Shown here one piece after another: positions 30,764-43,680 of a stretch of 64,000 nucleotides of DNA. The notes beneath the pieces are model-generated. The model saw nothing but the letters and a program-made list of their open reading frames with translations, had not been told where the DNA came from and did not search any database. The position numbers were made by a program, and so were the translations under genes. How positions within the stretch are numbered: the stretch's first letter is position 1; each line of letters starts with the position of its first letter. The DNA is from Aeromicrobium senzhongii (lineage in GTDB: Bacteria > Actinomycetota > Actinomycetes > Propionibacteriales > Nocardioidaceae). The stretch spans positions 1,612,001-1,676,000 of the forward strand of contig NZ_CP060587.1 in the NCBI RefSeq assembly GCF_014334735.1. Reading direction: 5' to 3'.

Positions 30764-30957
30764 CCCGGACCCGTTCCACCGGCGTTCGTGAGGCGCCCGA
30801 CACACCCGGTCTCACACCGCGGCGATCGAGTTTCGCGTCGCGCGGACTGACGTATGCTCGGGGAACAGTTCGGATCCTTCCCGAGGCCCAGGCGAGCCCG
30901 CCGCCGGCTGGAGGGTCCCAGCAGCCACCGCTGTCACACCGCTGAGGACTTTCACCC

Positions 30958-34686
<3,729 letters not shown>

Positions 34687-34695
34687 GCTGGCAGG

Positions 34696-35544
34696 GTGAC
34701 CGACGCCCAGATCCCCGTCCTGCGGAATCCGTGGATGATCGCCGCGTTCGAGGGCTGGAACGACGCAGCCGACGCGGCCACCAGCACGGTCGACCACCTG
34801 CTCGAGGAGTGGGACGCCGAGATCTTCGCCGAGCTCGATCCGGAGGAGTTCTACGACTTCCAGGCGGTCCGCCCGGTCATCGCTCCGTCCGAGAACGGTG
34901 TCCGCGACATCGTGTGGCCCACCCCCACGCTGTACTTCGCCCGTCCGCCGCGCCTGGACCGCGACGTCCTACTGCTGCGCGCGGTCGAGCCGAACTACCG
35001 CTGGCAGACCTTCTGCGCCTCGGTGGTCGAGATCGCCCAGCGCGCCGGTGTCCAGGAGCTCCTCACGCTCGGGGCCCTGCTGGCGGACAGTCCGCACTCC
35101 CGTCCGGTTCCCGTGACCGGCACGACGAACGACCCGGTCATGCTGGAGCGGCTGTCCCTCGAGCAGTCCCGCTACGCCGGCCCCATCGGCATCACGACCG
35201 TTCTCGGCGACGTCGCCGCGCGGGCGGGCATGGCGACGGCCGCCATCTGGGCGGCCGTGCCGCACTACGTGGCCGAGCCGCCCTGCTACAAGGCCACGCT
35301 CGCGTTGCTCGGAGCCGTCGAGGACGCCGTGGGCGTCGGACTGCCCCAGGGGGTCCTGCAGGAGATGTCCGAGGCGTGGCAGCGCGGGGCCGACGAGCTG
35401 ATGGAACAGGACGAGGACCTGCGCGACTACGTCCAGTCACTCGAGACCGACCGCGACACCGACGACCTGCCCGAGGCCTCGGGCGACGCCATCGCGCGCG
35501 AGTTCGAGCGCTACCTGCGTCGGCGCCCCACCGAGGAGACCTGA
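34696..35544 (+). CDS. PAC2 family protein
   Basis: 282 residues, proteasome-assembly-chaperone-2-like fold, common in actinobacteria. The N-terminal IAAFEGWNDAADAA element and the ITTVLGDVAARAG and AAVPHYVAEPPCYKATLALL segments are characteristic. The GTG start is 10 nt after metH, so it is co-transcribed. In mycobacteria the homologue is also next to metH. Biochemical role is not established; despite the name it is not a proven proteasome partner. Confidence 0.88.
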   Translation: MTDAQIPVLRNPWMIAAFEGWNDAADAATSTVDHLLEEWDAEIFAELDPEEFYDFQAVRPVIAPSENGVRDIVWPTPTLYFARPPRLDRDVLLLRAVEPNYRWQTFCASVVEIAQRAGVQELLTLGALLADSPHSRPVPVTGTTNDPVMLERLSLEQSRYAGPIGITTVLGDVAARAGMATAAIWAAVPHYVAEPPCYKATLALLGAVEDAVGVGLPQGVLQEMSEAWQRGADELMEQDEDLRDYVQSLETDRDTDDLPEASGDAIAREFERYLRRRPTEET

Positions 35545-35575
35545 GGCCCGCAGGCCCGGCGCCGGCGCACCGGGG

Positions 35576-36799
35576 TCAGAGCGCGATGCCGAGCAGCGCG
35601 TCGACCGCCGCGCGCATCTGGGCCGGCGCCTGGGCGTCGTTGCCCGTCGAAGCCGTCCACGCGTCGACCGCCGCCAGCGCGGCGGGCGCGTCGAGGTCGT
35701 TCGTCAGAGCGGCCCTGAGCTGATCCACCAGCTCCTGGCCGGACGGTCCGGCCGAGCGATCGGCCGCGGCCCGCCAGCGGGCCAGGCGCGCCTCGGCGAC
35801 CTCGATCTCGTCGCCGAACCACTCCCAGTCCTCGCGGTAGTGGTGCGCAAGCAACGCCAGCCGGATCGCCATCGGGTCGCAGCCCTCGACACGCAGCTTG
35901 GAGACCAGGACGAGGTTGCCCTTGGACTTGCTCATCTTCTCGCCCTCGTAGCCCACCATCCCGGCGTGCACGTACGAGCGGGCGAACGGCTCGCCCGTGG
36001 CGCGCTCGGCCTCGGCGGCCGACATCTCGTGGTGCGGGAAGACCAGGTCCGATCCCCCGCCCTGCACGTCGAACGCCGAGCCCAGGTGGTGCAGGGCGAT
36101 GGCCGAGCACTCGATGTGCCAGCCGGGCCGACCGCGGCCGAGCTCGGTGTCCCAGGCGGGCTCGCCCGGGCGCTCGGCCTGCCAGAGCAGACAGTCGAGG
36201 GGATCGCGCTTGCCGGGACGCTGCGGGTCGCCGCCACGCTCGGCGAAGAACTTCAGCATCGCGTCGGTGTCCAGACCGGAGACCTCGCCGAAGCTCGGCG
36301 CGGAGCGCACCTCGAAGTACAGGTCGTCGTCGACCCGGTAGACCGCGCCGGTCTTGTCCAGCCGCTGGATCAGATCGATGACGAGCGGGATCGACTCGAC
36401 GGCGCCGATGTAGTGCTCCGGGGGCAGGACACGCAGTGCGGTCATGTCGTCGCGGAACAGCTGGGTCTCGCGCTCGGCGAGCGCCACCCAGTCCATGCCG
36501 GTCGCCGTGGCCCGCTCGAGCAGCGGGTCGTCGACATCGGTCACGTTCTGCGTGTAGTGCACGTCCAGGCCGCGGTCGAGCCAGACCCGCTGCAGCAGGT
36601 CGAAGGTCAGGTACGTGTTGGCGTGTCCCATGTGCGTGGCGTCGTACGGCGTGATGCCGCAGACGTAGAGGCGCGCGGCACCCTCGGGGTCGACCGGGAC
36701 GACCTTCCCGGCGGCGGTGTCGTACACCTGGACGGGTGGTCCGTCACCGAGCCCGGAGTCCGAGAGTCGTGGGATCGGTGGGCGGGACCAACTCTGCAT
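35576..36799 (-). CDS. mshC: Cysteine--1D-myo-inosityl glucosaminide ligase (mycothiol synthesis)
   Basis: ATP-dependent ligase that adds cysteine to GlcN-inositol in mycothiol synthesis. It is a CysS paralogue of 407 residues, shorter than cysteinyl-tRNA synthetase because it lacks the C-terminal tRNA-binding part. The class I signatures are seen as [19 protein letters not shown] (HIGH-like) and [10 protein letters not shown] (KMSKS). Zn ligands fit the usual Cys and His positions ([26 protein letters not shown]). The N-terminal residues before GPPVQVYD and the [11 protein letters not shown] sequence support MshC over CysS. Confidence 0.93.
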   Translation of the reverse strand: MQSWSRPPIPRLSDSGLGDGPPVQVYDTAAGKVVPVDPEGAARLYVCGITPYDATHMGHANTYLTFDLLQRVWLDRGLDVHYTQNVTDVDDPLLERATATGMDWVALAERETQLFRDDMTALRVLPPEHYIGAVESIPLVIDLIQRLDKTGAVYRVDDDLYFEVRSAPSFGEVSGLDTDAMLKFFAERGGDPQRPGKRDPLDCLLWQAERPGEPAWDTELGRGRPGWHIECSAIALHHLGSAFDVQGGGSDLVFPHHEMSAAEAERATGEPFARSYVHAGMVGYEGEKMSKSKGNLVLVSKLRVEGCDPMAIRLALLAHHYREDWEWFGDEIEVAEARLARWRAAADRSAGPSGQELVDQLRAALTNDLDAPAALAAVDAWTASTGNDAQAPAQMRAAVDALLGIAL

Positions 36800-36840
36800 G
36801 TCGCCGAGCCTATCGGGAGACCGGAAGCCACAATGGGCAG

Positions 36841-37800
36841 GTGATGATCGACTGCGCCGTCTACGTCGACGGGGTGCGCCGCGACACCGACCACGACCCC
36901 GACGACCTCGCCGAACGGTTGGCCGGCCTGACGGGCAACGACTTCATCTGGGTCGGCATCAACAACCCGACGCACGACGAGATGGAGCGTCTCGGCAAGG
37001 CCTTGCGGATGCACCCGTTGGCGGTGGAGGACACGATCGGCGCGCACCAGCGGCCGAAGATCGAGCGGTACAGCGATCACGTGTTCATCTCGATGCGCGC
37101 CGTGTCGTACAACGACGACGACATCACCACCAACGAGGTGAACATCTGCCTGGGTGCGCACTACCTGCTGACCGTGCGCCACGGTGGGGCGTCGCTCGTC
37201 GACGCGCGGCACCGGGCCGAGGTCTCCCCCGAGCGGCTGAGCCACGGGCCGATCGTCGGGCTGCACGCCGTCGTCGACTCGATCGTGGACCACTACGAGT
37301 CGGTCGCCGCCGAGCTCGAGACGGACGTCGGCGAGGTCGAGGCCTCGGTCTTCTCGCCCGACCGCACCGAGGACTCCCGTCGCATCTACCGGCTCAAGCG
37401 CGAGACGCTGGAGTTCCGGCACGCCGTCGCACCGCTGCGCGACCCGATGAGCCGCTTCGCGACCGTCGCCGACCCGGAGGCCCTGCGGCCCTACTTCCGC
37501 GACATCGCCGACCACCTGCAACGTGCGGTGGACGCCATCGACTCGATCGACAGCCTGCTGTCCAACGCGCTCAACGCCTACCTCGCGCAGCTGAGCGTCC
37601 AACAGAACGAGGACATGCGCAAGCTCGCCGCGGGTGCCGCGCTGTTCGCGATCCCGACCGCCGTGGCCGGGGTCTACGGGATGAATTTCGAGCACATGCC
37701 CGAGCTCTCGTGGACCTTCGGCTATCCCGCCTGCCTGGCCGCCATGGGTGGCACCTGCTGGTACGTGTACCGCCGCTTCAAGAAGTCCGGCTGGCTCTGA
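36841..37800 (+). CDS. CorA-like magnesium/cobalt transporter
   Basis: 319-residue homologue of the 2-TM-GxN channels. The long N-terminal cytoplasmic domain ends in a stalk helix, and two TM helices close the protein. The [11 protein letters not shown] selectivity loop sits near residues 278-288, immediately after TM1. The GTG at 36841 or the ATG at 36844 may start it; the ribosome site is weak for both. It is divergent from mshC with a gap of about 40 nt, so both promoters overlap. Confidence 0.9.
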   Translation: MMIDCAVYVDGVRRDTDHDPDDLAERLAGLTGNDFIWVGINNPTHDEMERLGKALRMHPLAVEDTIGAHQRPKIERYSDHVFISMRAVSYNDDDITTNEVNICLGAHYLLTVRHGGASLVDARHRAEVSPERLSHGPIVGLHAVVDSIVDHYESVAAELETDVGEVEASVFSPDRTEDSRRIYRLKRETLEFRHAVAPLRDPMSRFATVADPEALRPYFRDIADHLQRAVDAIDSIDSLLSNALNAYLAQLSVQQNEDMRKLAAGAALFAIPTAVAGVYGMNFEHMPELSWTFGYPACLAAMGGTCWYVYRRFKKSGWL

Positions 37801-37807
37801 GTGCCCG

Positions 37808-38641
37808 TCAGCCGGCGACGGCGCCGGTGATGACGCCGGCCCAGAGCAGGCCGAGGACGAGTGCGCCGAGCGCGACGCGGTAGATCACGAACGGCTTGTA
37901 CGAGTGGTTGCTGACGTACTGCAGCAGCCAGTGGATGACCGCGAGGCCCACGACGAACGCCACGGCGGTTCCGACGATGGTCGGGACCGTGCCGTAGGCG
38001 TTCTCACCGCCGGGGATGTCCTTGAGCTTGTAGACACCGGCGCCGACGACGGCGGGGATGGCCAGCAGGAAGGCATAGCGGGTGGCGGCCTGGCGCTCGT
38101 AGCCCAGGAACAGGCCCATCGAGATCGTGGCGCCCGACCGGGAGACACCCGGGACGAGGGCGCAGGCCTGGGCCAGACCCAGCAGGATCGCGTCGCGGGA
38201 CCTGAGGTCGGCGATCGGCTTGGTCTTGCGTCCGAGCCGCTCGGCGAGACCCAGGACCAGGCCCATGCCGATCAGCATCGAGGCGATGAACCACAGGTTC
38301 CGGAACTCGCGGTCGATCGCGTCCTCGAGTGCGAGGCCCAGCACGACGATCGGCAGTGAGCCGACGATGATGAACCAGCCCATCCGCCACTCCGGTGCCT
38401 GCCGCGCCTCGGCGTTGAACACGCCGCGGACCCAGCCCGAGCCGATGGTCCAGATGTCACGCCAGAAGTAGAGGATGACCGCCAGCTCGGTGCCGATCTG
38501 GACGACCGCCGTGTACGCCGCGCCGGGGTCTTCCCAGCCCAGCAATTGCGGCACGATCGCCAGGTGAGCACTGCTGGAGATGGGCAGGAATTCGGTGAGT
38601 CCCTGGACGATGCCCAGGATCACGGAGCGCAGCAGATCCAC
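37808..38641 (-). CDS. uppP: Undecaprenyl-diphosphatase UppP
   Basis: Membrane phosphatase that recycles the undecaprenyl carrier for cell-wall synthesis; overproduction gives bacitracin resistance. 277 residues. Both catalytic blocks are present: GLTEFLPISSSAHLAI near the N-terminus and LVPGVSRSGATISMGL in the middle. About eight hydrophobic segments. It converges with the CorA-like gene (7-nt gap) and is divergent from the aldo/keto reductase. Confidence 0.95.
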   Translation of the reverse strand: MDLLRSVILGIVQGLTEFLPISSSAHLAIVPQLLGWEDPGAAYTAVVQIGTELAVILYFWRDIWTIGSGWVRGVFNAEARQAPEWRMGWFIIVGSLPIVVLGLALEDAIDREFRNLWFIASMLIGMGLVLGLAERLGRKTKPIADLRSRDAILLGLAQACALVPGVSRSGATISMGLFLGYERQAATRYAFLLAIPAVVGAGVYKLKDIPGGENAYGTVPTIVGTAVAFVVGLAVIHWLLQYVSNHSYKPFVIYRVALGALVLGLLWAGVITGAVAG

Positions 38642-38689
38642 CGTGCGAGCCTACACACGAAGTTCCGAGCCACCGACTAGCCTCGTCGC

Positions 38690-39643
38690 ATGCACGCGCG
38701 TCGGCTCGGGGGTTCGGGTCTCCAGGTGTCGCGGCTGGGCCTCGGGACGATGTCCTGGGGTGCGGCCGTCGACGAATACGTCGCTGACGAGCAGTTGCGC
38801 GTCTTCCTCGACGCCGGCGGGACCCTGCTCGACACCGCGCCCATCTACGGCGACGGCGGATGCGAGCAGGTCATCGGGTCCCTGCTGGCCAAGCACGGCG
38901 TCCGCGACCGGGTCGTCCTGGCCGGCAAGGCCGGCGTGATCCGTCGCGACGGACATGCCGTGGTCGACGGCTCCCTGCGGTCGCTGATGCGCCAACTGGA
39001 CCAGTCGCTCGCCGATCTCGGCACCGACCACCTCGACCTGTGGCAGATCCACCGCTGGGACGACGCCGTCCCGGTCGACGAGACGATGGCCGCGCTCGAT
39101 CAGGCGGTGCGCTCGGGCCGGGTCCGTTACGCGGGCATCAGCAACTTCACCGGGTGGCAGACGGTCGCGGCCCAGCACGCGTTCACGCGCCTGGGCGGCG
39201 GCGTCCCGCTGGTCAGCACGCAGATCGAGTACTCGTTGGTGCGCCGCGACCCCGAGATCGAGACGATCCCGGCCGCCGAGCACGCCGGCATGAGCGTCCT
39301 GGCGTGGTCTCCCCTGGGCCGAGGCGTCCTCACCGGCAAGTACCGCGCCGGTGTACCCGGCGACTCACGCGCCGCCGACGCACGATGGGAGGCGTTCGTG
39401 GCGCCGCACCTCACGTCCTCGAAGGCCCGCGTCGTCGATGCGCTCGCGGCCGCCGCCCAGGGTCTGGGCGTCCCGGTCTCCCACGTCGCCCTGGCGTGGC
39501 TGCGCGACCGGCCCCAGGTCGGCTCGGCGGTCGTGGGAGCCCGCACCACCGCTCAGCTCCAGGAATCCCTCGAATCGGAGACACTGGAACTGCCGCCCGA
39601 GATCCACGCTGCGCTCAGTGATGTGTCAGAAGGAGCACGATGA
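38690..39643 (+). CDS. Aldo/keto reductase
   Basis: NADPH-dependent oxidoreductase with a TIM-barrel fold, 317 residues. The catalytic tetrad fits Asp (LDTAPIYG), Tyr in the same block, Lys (VLAGKAGV) and His (LWQIHRWDD). The cofactor-binding GARTTAQLQESLES region is near the C-terminus. Substrate unknown. Coupled to the downstream DUF5703 gene by an ATGA overlap. Confidence 0.9.
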   Translation: MHARRLGGSGLQVSRLGLGTMSWGAAVDEYVADEQLRVFLDAGGTLLDTAPIYGDGGCEQVIGSLLAKHGVRDRVVLAGKAGVIRRDGHAVVDGSLRSLMRQLDQSLADLGTDHLDLWQIHRWDDAVPVDETMAALDQAVRSGRVRYAGISNFTGWQTVAAQHAFTRLGGGVPLVSTQIEYSLVRRDPEIETIPAAEHAGMSVLAWSPLGRGVLTGKYRAGVPGDSRAADARWEAFVAPHLTSSKARVVDALAAAAQGLGVPVSHVALAWLRDRPQVGSAVVGARTTAQLQESLESETLELPPEIHAALSDVSEGAR

Positions 39644-39825
39644 TCGACTACGAGTTCTGGGATGTCTCCATCTCGCGGACGAAGTCGCGGAACGCCGTGT
39701 GCCAGTGGCTGACGCAGGCGGCCGAGTTCCAAGGATGGGAACTCGACCGCCTCCGCAAGGATCCGACCGGTCATCGCACGGTGCGGCTGCGGCGCAAGAT
39801 CATCCGCATGCGCGCGACCGTCTGA
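39640..39825 (+). CDS. DUF5703 small protein
   Basis: 61 residues, basic and rich in Trp and Arg (EFWDVSISRTKSRNAVCQWL, then VRLRRKIIRMR). This matches the short actinobacterial DUF5703 family. Its ATG overlaps the reductase stop, so expression depends on that gene. No function is known. Confidence 0.8.
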   Translation: MIDYEFWDVSISRTKSRNAVCQWLTQAAEFQGWELDRLRKDPTGHRTVRLRRKIIRMRATV

Positions 39826-39832
39826 CCGTCGG

Positions 39833-40858
39833 TCAGTCGTCCTTCGGCTCGCCTCGCGAGCGTCGCAGCGCCCGGCCTCGGGCGATGTCCTTCTCGGTCT
39901 TCTTCTTGGCCTTCTCGATCTGGCGGGTGTCGCGCGGAGGCAACTGGATCTCCTCCTCGGCCGGCAGGCCCGCCTGCAGCTCACGACCGCGCTCCAGCTC
40001 GGCATCGAGCTCGGCGCCGAAGAGCAGGGCCAGGTTCGTGATCCACAACCACAGCAGGAACACGATGACGCCGGCCAACGAGCCGTACGTCTTGTTGTAG
40101 TTCGAGAAGTTCGAGACGTAGAGCCCGAACAGCGCCGAGGCCACGACCAACACCACGATCGCGACCACCGCACCGAGGCTGATCCAGCGGAACCGCGGCT
40201 GCTTCACGTTCGGCGTGACGTAGTAGAGCAGCGCCACGATGAAGACGACGACGATCAGCAGGACCGGCCACTTGGCGATGTTCCACACCGTCACGGCCGT
40301 GTCGCCGAGACCGACGGCGTCGCCGACCGCCTGCGCGGCAGGACCGGTCAGGACGAGCCCCAGGGCCACGACCGCGGTCAGCGCCACGAGGACGACCGTC
40401 AGCAGCAGCATCACCGGACGCAGCTTCCAGATCGGCCGGCCTTCACCGATCTCGTAGATGCGGTTCATGCCGCGGCTGAACGCGTTCACGTAGCCCGACG
40501 CCGACCACAAGGCCGCGACGAGACCGATGATGAGGCCCAGTCCCGAGTTCTGGCTCTGGCCCAGCTCGCGCAGGGTCGGCTCCAGGGTGTCGGCCGCACC
40601 GGAGGCGCCGAGGTCACGCAGGATCTGCACGAGCGCGTCGACGGTCTCGTCGCTGCGCCCGACCAGGCCGACGAGCGACAGCACCGCGACCGCGGCCGGG
40701 AACAGCGCCAGGATCGAGTAGTACGTCAGCGCCGCGGCGAGGTCGGTGCACTGGTCCTCGGAGAATTCACGCGCCGTCTTGCGCAGCACGTAGAACCACG
40801 AGGGCTTGGTGAGCTCCTTCGGGGAGTCCGGGCCGCTGTCCTTGCCAGGTTCAGCCAT
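39833..40858 (-). CDS. YihY/BrkB family inner membrane protein
   Basis: 341 residues, six TM helices, family once misnamed ribonuclease BN. The N-terminal FSEDQCTDLAAALTYYSILALFPA block and the GFYVSNFSNYNKTYGSLAG-type region are diagnostic. The C-terminal cytoplasmic tail is charged. The ATG at 40858 overlaps the stop of the DUF3618 gene (TGATG), so it is translated after it. Transport function is suspected for the family but not shown. Confidence 0.9.
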   Translation of the reverse strand: MAEPGKDSGPDSPKELTKPSWFYVLRKTAREFSEDQCTDLAAALTYYSILALFPAAVAVLSLVGLVGRSDETVDALVQILRDLGASGAADTLEPTLRELGQSQNSGLGLIIGLVAALWSASGYVNAFSRGMNRIYEIGEGRPIWKLRPVMLLLTVVLVALTAVVALGLVLTGPAAQAVGDAVGLGDTAVTVWNIAKWPVLLIVVVFIVALLYYVTPNVKQPRFRWISLGAVVAIVVLVVASALFGLYVSNFSNYNKTYGSLAGVIVFLLWLWITNLALLFGAELDAELERGRELQAGLPAEEEIQLPPRDTRQIEKAKKKTEKDIARGRALRRSRGEPKDD

Positions 40859-41154
40859 CAACGCCCCCGCCGCAGCGACCGCAGCACCAGGAACGCCAGG
40901 CACAGCGACGTGATGCCGGCGGCCAACGCCAACACCTCCGGTCGCGGCTTGCCGTCCTGGTCGGTCAGGGACTCGCGGGTGGAGTCCTTGAAGTCGTTCA
41001 GGGACTCGCGGGTGGAGTCCTTGAAGTCGTTCGCGGAATCCTTGACGCGGCTCTTCACGTCGAACTTGGCGGCGAGTTCGTCGACGGTGTCGGCGAGCTC
41101 CTCACGCGTCCGTTCCACCTCGTCACGCAACTCGTGGATGTTCTCGTCACTCAT
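40858..41154 (-). CDS. DUF3618 membrane-anchored protein with internal repeat
   Basis: 98 residues. The N-terminal helix (IHELRDEVERTREELADTVD) is the DUF3618 signature, followed by FDVKSRVKD and two identical 11-residue units (DFKDSTRESLN / DFKDSTRESLT), then one C-terminal TM helix and a basic tail. The repeat comes from a perfect 33-bp tandem duplication. These genes are usually next to a holin-like gene and BrkB, as here; the group may stabilise the envelope. Confidence 0.85.
   Translation of the reverse strand: MSDENIHELRDEVERTREELADTVDELAAKFDVKSRVKDSANDFKDSTRESLNDFKDSTRESLTDQDGKPRPEVLALAAGITSLCLAFLVLRSLRRGR
40966..41031. repeat. Perfect 33-bp tandem duplication in the DUF3618 gene
   Basis: Two identical 33-bp units (40966-40998 and 40999-41031), length a multiple of three, so the reading frame is kept. 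Each encodes an 11-residue helical unit. The identity at silent positions suggests a recent duplication. Confidence 0.95.
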
Positions 41155-41168
41155 GGCACTCCTCGGGA

Positions 41169-41576
41169 TCAGTGGTCTCGGGCATGTCGGACGGCGTCCA
41201 CGTCGGCCTTGACGCTGTCCATCGTGCCAGTGGGAACCGGCGGACCGGCTTCCTGCACCCGGCTCTTGCCCAGCAGGGCCGCGATGCCGGCGATGACCAG
41301 CAGGACGACCGCGACGATGAGCGCCGCCAACCACGCGTCCATGACCAGCGCCAGAGCCAGGATGATGGCGGCGAGCAGGACACCGACCCCATACAGCGCG
41401 AGCAAGCCGCCCACGCCGATGAAGCCGGCCCCGATGCCTGCCTTCTTGGCCCGCCCGGTCACCTCGGCTTGCGCGAGCCGCATCTCGTCACGGACGAGCG
41501 TCTTCATCTCGGTTGTCAGTTTGGAGATGAGCTCACCGGTGGTGGCCGACGAGTGATCCGACTGCTCTTGGCTCAT
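41169..41576 (-). CDS. Phage-holin-3-6-like / DUF1469 membrane protein
   Basis: 135 residues with an amphipathic N-terminal region (LISKLTTEMKTLVRDEMRLA) and two long hydrophobic helices (about 48-75 and 80-102). This is the actinobacterial 'phage holin family' protein, which is chromosomal and not a lysis gene. Its ATG overlaps the stop of the YtxH-like gene by 4 nt; it is followed by the DUF3618 gene after 14 nt. Confidence 0.85.
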   Translation of the reverse strand: MSQEQSDHSSATTGELISKLTTEMKTLVRDEMRLAQAEVTGRAKKAGIGAGFIGVGGLLALYGVGVLLAAIILALALVMDAWLAALIVAVVLLVIAGIAALLGKSRVQEAGPPVPTGTMDSVKADVDAVRHARDH

Positions 41577-41878
41577 TGCCCGGAGACTCCCGTGGAACGG
41601 GTGCCGAATTCGGTCGAGCCCGTGCTGGTGCCGGTCGAGCCGGTGCTGGTGCCGGTCGAGCCGGTGCTCGAGCTGCTCGAATCGGTGCTGGACTTGCTCG
41701 CACCGGGCACGTGCTCCTGGGCCACGTCCTGGACCTTGTGCGTCGCGTCCTGGACCTTCGGGTTCTTCCAGAGGCTCTGGGCCTTCTCGACGATCTGGTC
41801 GTAGCGCTCGCGACCCGAACGGGCCCCGAGGACGTAACCCGCGCCGAGTCCGACGAGGAACTTCAACTTTCCGGCCAT
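41573..41878 (-). CDS. YtxH-like protein with Ser/Thr/Gly-rich tail
   Basis: 101 residues. The N-terminal FLVGLGAGYVLGARSGRERY segment is the usual YtxH-type membrane anchor, followed by a helical region (QIVEKAQSLWKNPKVQD) and a low-complexity tail of Ser-Thr-Gly units. The tail is encoded by short near-repeats (about 41610-41690), which would be prone to slippage. First gene of the four-gene envelope cluster. Confidence 0.8.
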   Translation of the reverse strand: MAGKLKFLVGLGAGYVLGARSGRERYDQIVEKAQSLWKNPKVQDATHKVQDVAQEHVPGASKSSTDSSSSSTGSTGTSTGSTGTSTGSTEFGTRSTGVSGQ

Positions 41879-41961
41879 GGTGATCCCCTGTGTGTCTCGC
41901 GACCGCCCGAATGACGGTCTGTGCCGAGGGGGTACCCAGGTGTCGACCGGGTATGCGCCTC

Positions 41962-43251
41962 TCAGGCCAGATCGAGGAATTCGTCGAAGACCCGGCAGCC
42001 GAACTGGAGCGCGTCGATCGGGACGCGCTCGTCGACGCCGTGGAACAGTGCGGTGAAGTCCAGGTCGGCCGGCAGCCGCAGCGGCACGAAGCCGTACGAC
42101 CTCATCCCCAGCTTGTGCCACGCCTTGGCGTCGGTCCCCGCGGACATGAGGAACGGCGCCACGTGGGCCTGCGGGTCGTGCTTGAGCAGCGAGACGGTCA
42201 TCGCGTCGACGAGGTCGCCCTCGAACGGGTACTCCAGCGGGATGTCGAGGTGGTACGGCTCGACCGTGACGGTGTCCCCCGCGATCTGCTGCACGCGGTC
42301 GACGAAGCCGTCGTCGTGCCCGGGCAGCGGACGGCCGTCCACGTACGCGACGGCCTCGCCGGGCACGACGTTGTGCTTGTAGCCGCCCTGGACCATCGTC
42401 GCGTTGGTCGAGTTGCGCAGGCCCGAGCCGATCATCCGGGCCGCCGGCCCGAAGTGCTCGAAGAGCTCGTCGGGCGTGCCCTCGGCGCCGGTCAGCTCGC
42501 GCACCTTGTCCAGCAGGATCCGCATGGAGGGGCCCGGCTCGGACGGCCACTCGTGCTCGCCGAGGTTGACCAGTGCGCGCGCCAGGTGGGTGACGGCGTT
42601 GTCCGGGTTGCGCATCGAGCCGTGGCCCGCGGTTCCGGCCGCCTTGAGCCGCAGCCACGCGATGCCCTTCTCACCCGACTCGATCAGGTAGAGGCGCTGT
42701 CCCGCGACCTGCGTCGAGAAGCCGCCGACCTCACCGACCGCCTCGGTGCAGCCCTCGAACCACTCGGGATGCTCGGCGACGAGCCAGTGCGCGCCGAGCT
42801 GACCTCCGGCCTCCTCGTCGGCCGTGAAGACCAACAGGATCGGGCGGTCGGGGATCCGGCCGGTCCGCTGCCGGTCGCGCACGACGGCGAGCATGATCGC
42901 GTCGAAGTCCTTCATGTCCACGGCGCCGCGGCCCACGACGTAGTCGTCGACGATCTCGGCGGCGAACGGGTCGACCGACCAGTCGGCCGCCTGGGCCGGC
43001 ACGACGTCCAGGTGTCCGTGCACGACCAGTCCCGGGCGGGTGGAGGTCTGGTCGCCCCAGCGAGCGACCACGCTGGCGCGGCCTCGCTCGGACTCGAGGA
43101 TCGTGGACTCGATGCCGACCTCGGCCAGGCTGGCGGCGACGTACTCCGCCGCGGCGCGCTCACCCGGGCCGGACGAGTCGCCGAAGTTGGACGTGTCGAT
43201 CCGGATCAGGTCACGGCAGAGGTCGACGACCTCGGTCTCGGCAGCGGACAT
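41962..43251 (-). CDS. M20 family zinc peptidase (dipeptidase/deacylase)
   Basis: 429-residue di-zinc hydrolase. Ligands: His in VVHGHLDVVP, Asp in GRGAVDMKDFDA, the catalytic Glu in FTADEEAGG, and a C-terminal His in FHGVDERVP. The lid/dimerisation domain lies between. Substrate is uncertain: homologues include ArgE/DapE/CPG2-type enzymes. The ATG at 43251 is chosen over an upstream one at 43269. Confidence 0.9.
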   Translation of the reverse strand: MSAAETEVVDLCRDLIRIDTSNFGDSSGPGERAAAEYVAASLAEVGIESTILESERGRASVVARWGDQTSTRPGLVVHGHLDVVPAQAADWSVDPFAAEIVDDYVVGRGAVDMKDFDAIMLAVVRDRQRTGRIPDRPILLVFTADEEAGGQLGAHWLVAEHPEWFEGCTEAVGEVGGFSTQVAGQRLYLIESGEKGIAWLRLKAAGTAGHGSMRNPDNAVTHLARALVNLGEHEWPSEPGPSMRILLDKVRELTGAEGTPDELFEHFGPAARMIGSGLRNSTNATMVQGGYKHNVVPGEAVAYVDGRPLPGHDDGFVDRVQQIAGDTVTVEPYHLDIPLEYPFEGDLVDAMTVSLLKHDPQAHVAPFLMSAGTDAKAWHKLGMRSYGFVPLRLPADLDFTALFHGVDERVPIDALQFGCRVFDEFLDLA

Positions 43252-43261
43252 GCCACCCACC

Positions 43262-43657
43262 CTAGCCACGGAGCAGACGGCTCAGCACGGACGAGACCAT
43301 GAGTCCGAGGAGCCGCCGCACGACCGGGTCGAGGAACCCCGGGACGCCGATCACCGAGACCTCTTCGTCCCACGTGACGATCGACCCGGGCCCGTCGGGC
43401 TCGACCGTGATCGTGGCGCTCCCCCGGACGACCCGGCCCCGCTTCACCAGGTGGACGCGGCGCGGCGGGTCCCAGTGCGTGACCTCCATCGGGTCGTCGA
43501 ACCCCAACGGGCCGAGGCCGGTCCGGGCCGCGAACCCGTCCGAGGTGGCCGTGATCGTCGTGAGGGGCACCCGATGCTGCTCCCAGTCCGTCACGCGGGC
43601 GAAGGCTGCAGGAGCAGCCAACTGTGATCTACGCCTCACCCGAGTCATCGCCGCCAT
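43262..43657 (-). CDS. SRPBCC (START-like) family protein
   Basis: 131 residues, helix-grip lipid- or polyketide-binding fold. It has the pattern VTHWDPPRRVHLVKRGRVVRG and ATITVEPDGPGSIVTWDEEV, then a C-terminal helix. The ligand cannot be predicted. It is divergent from the MoxR gene with 23 nt between start codons, so both promoters share a short region. Confidence 0.8.
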   Translation of the reverse strand: MAAMTRVRRRSQLAAPAAFARVTDWEQHRVPLTTITATSDGFAARTGLGPLGFDDPMEVTHWDPPRRVHLVKRGRVVRGSATITVEPDGPGSIVTWDEEVSVIGVPGFLDPVVRRLLGLMVSSVLSRLLRG

Positions 43658-43680
43658 ACTGTCAGCGTAGACTTGAATCC

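Noticed and set aside
29093..30805. Very long minus-strand frame upstream of the P-type ATPase
   Set aside because: It is the antisense of the MFS exporter; its Asp/Arg/Gly-rich composition is a high-GC shadow.
30764..30957. Possible SAM, SAH or cobalamin riboswitch before metH
   Set aside because: The leader is GC-rich and foldable, but I could not find the conserved cores of any of these RNAs.
35576..36799. Cysteinyl-tRNA synthetase CysS
   Set aside because: Length, the lack of the C-terminal tRNA-binding part and the context with metH/PAC2 and uppP favour MshC.
41169..41576. Phage lysis gene (holin) suggesting a prophage
   Set aside because: No endolysin or structural genes nearby; this family is chromosomal and usually next to DUF3618.
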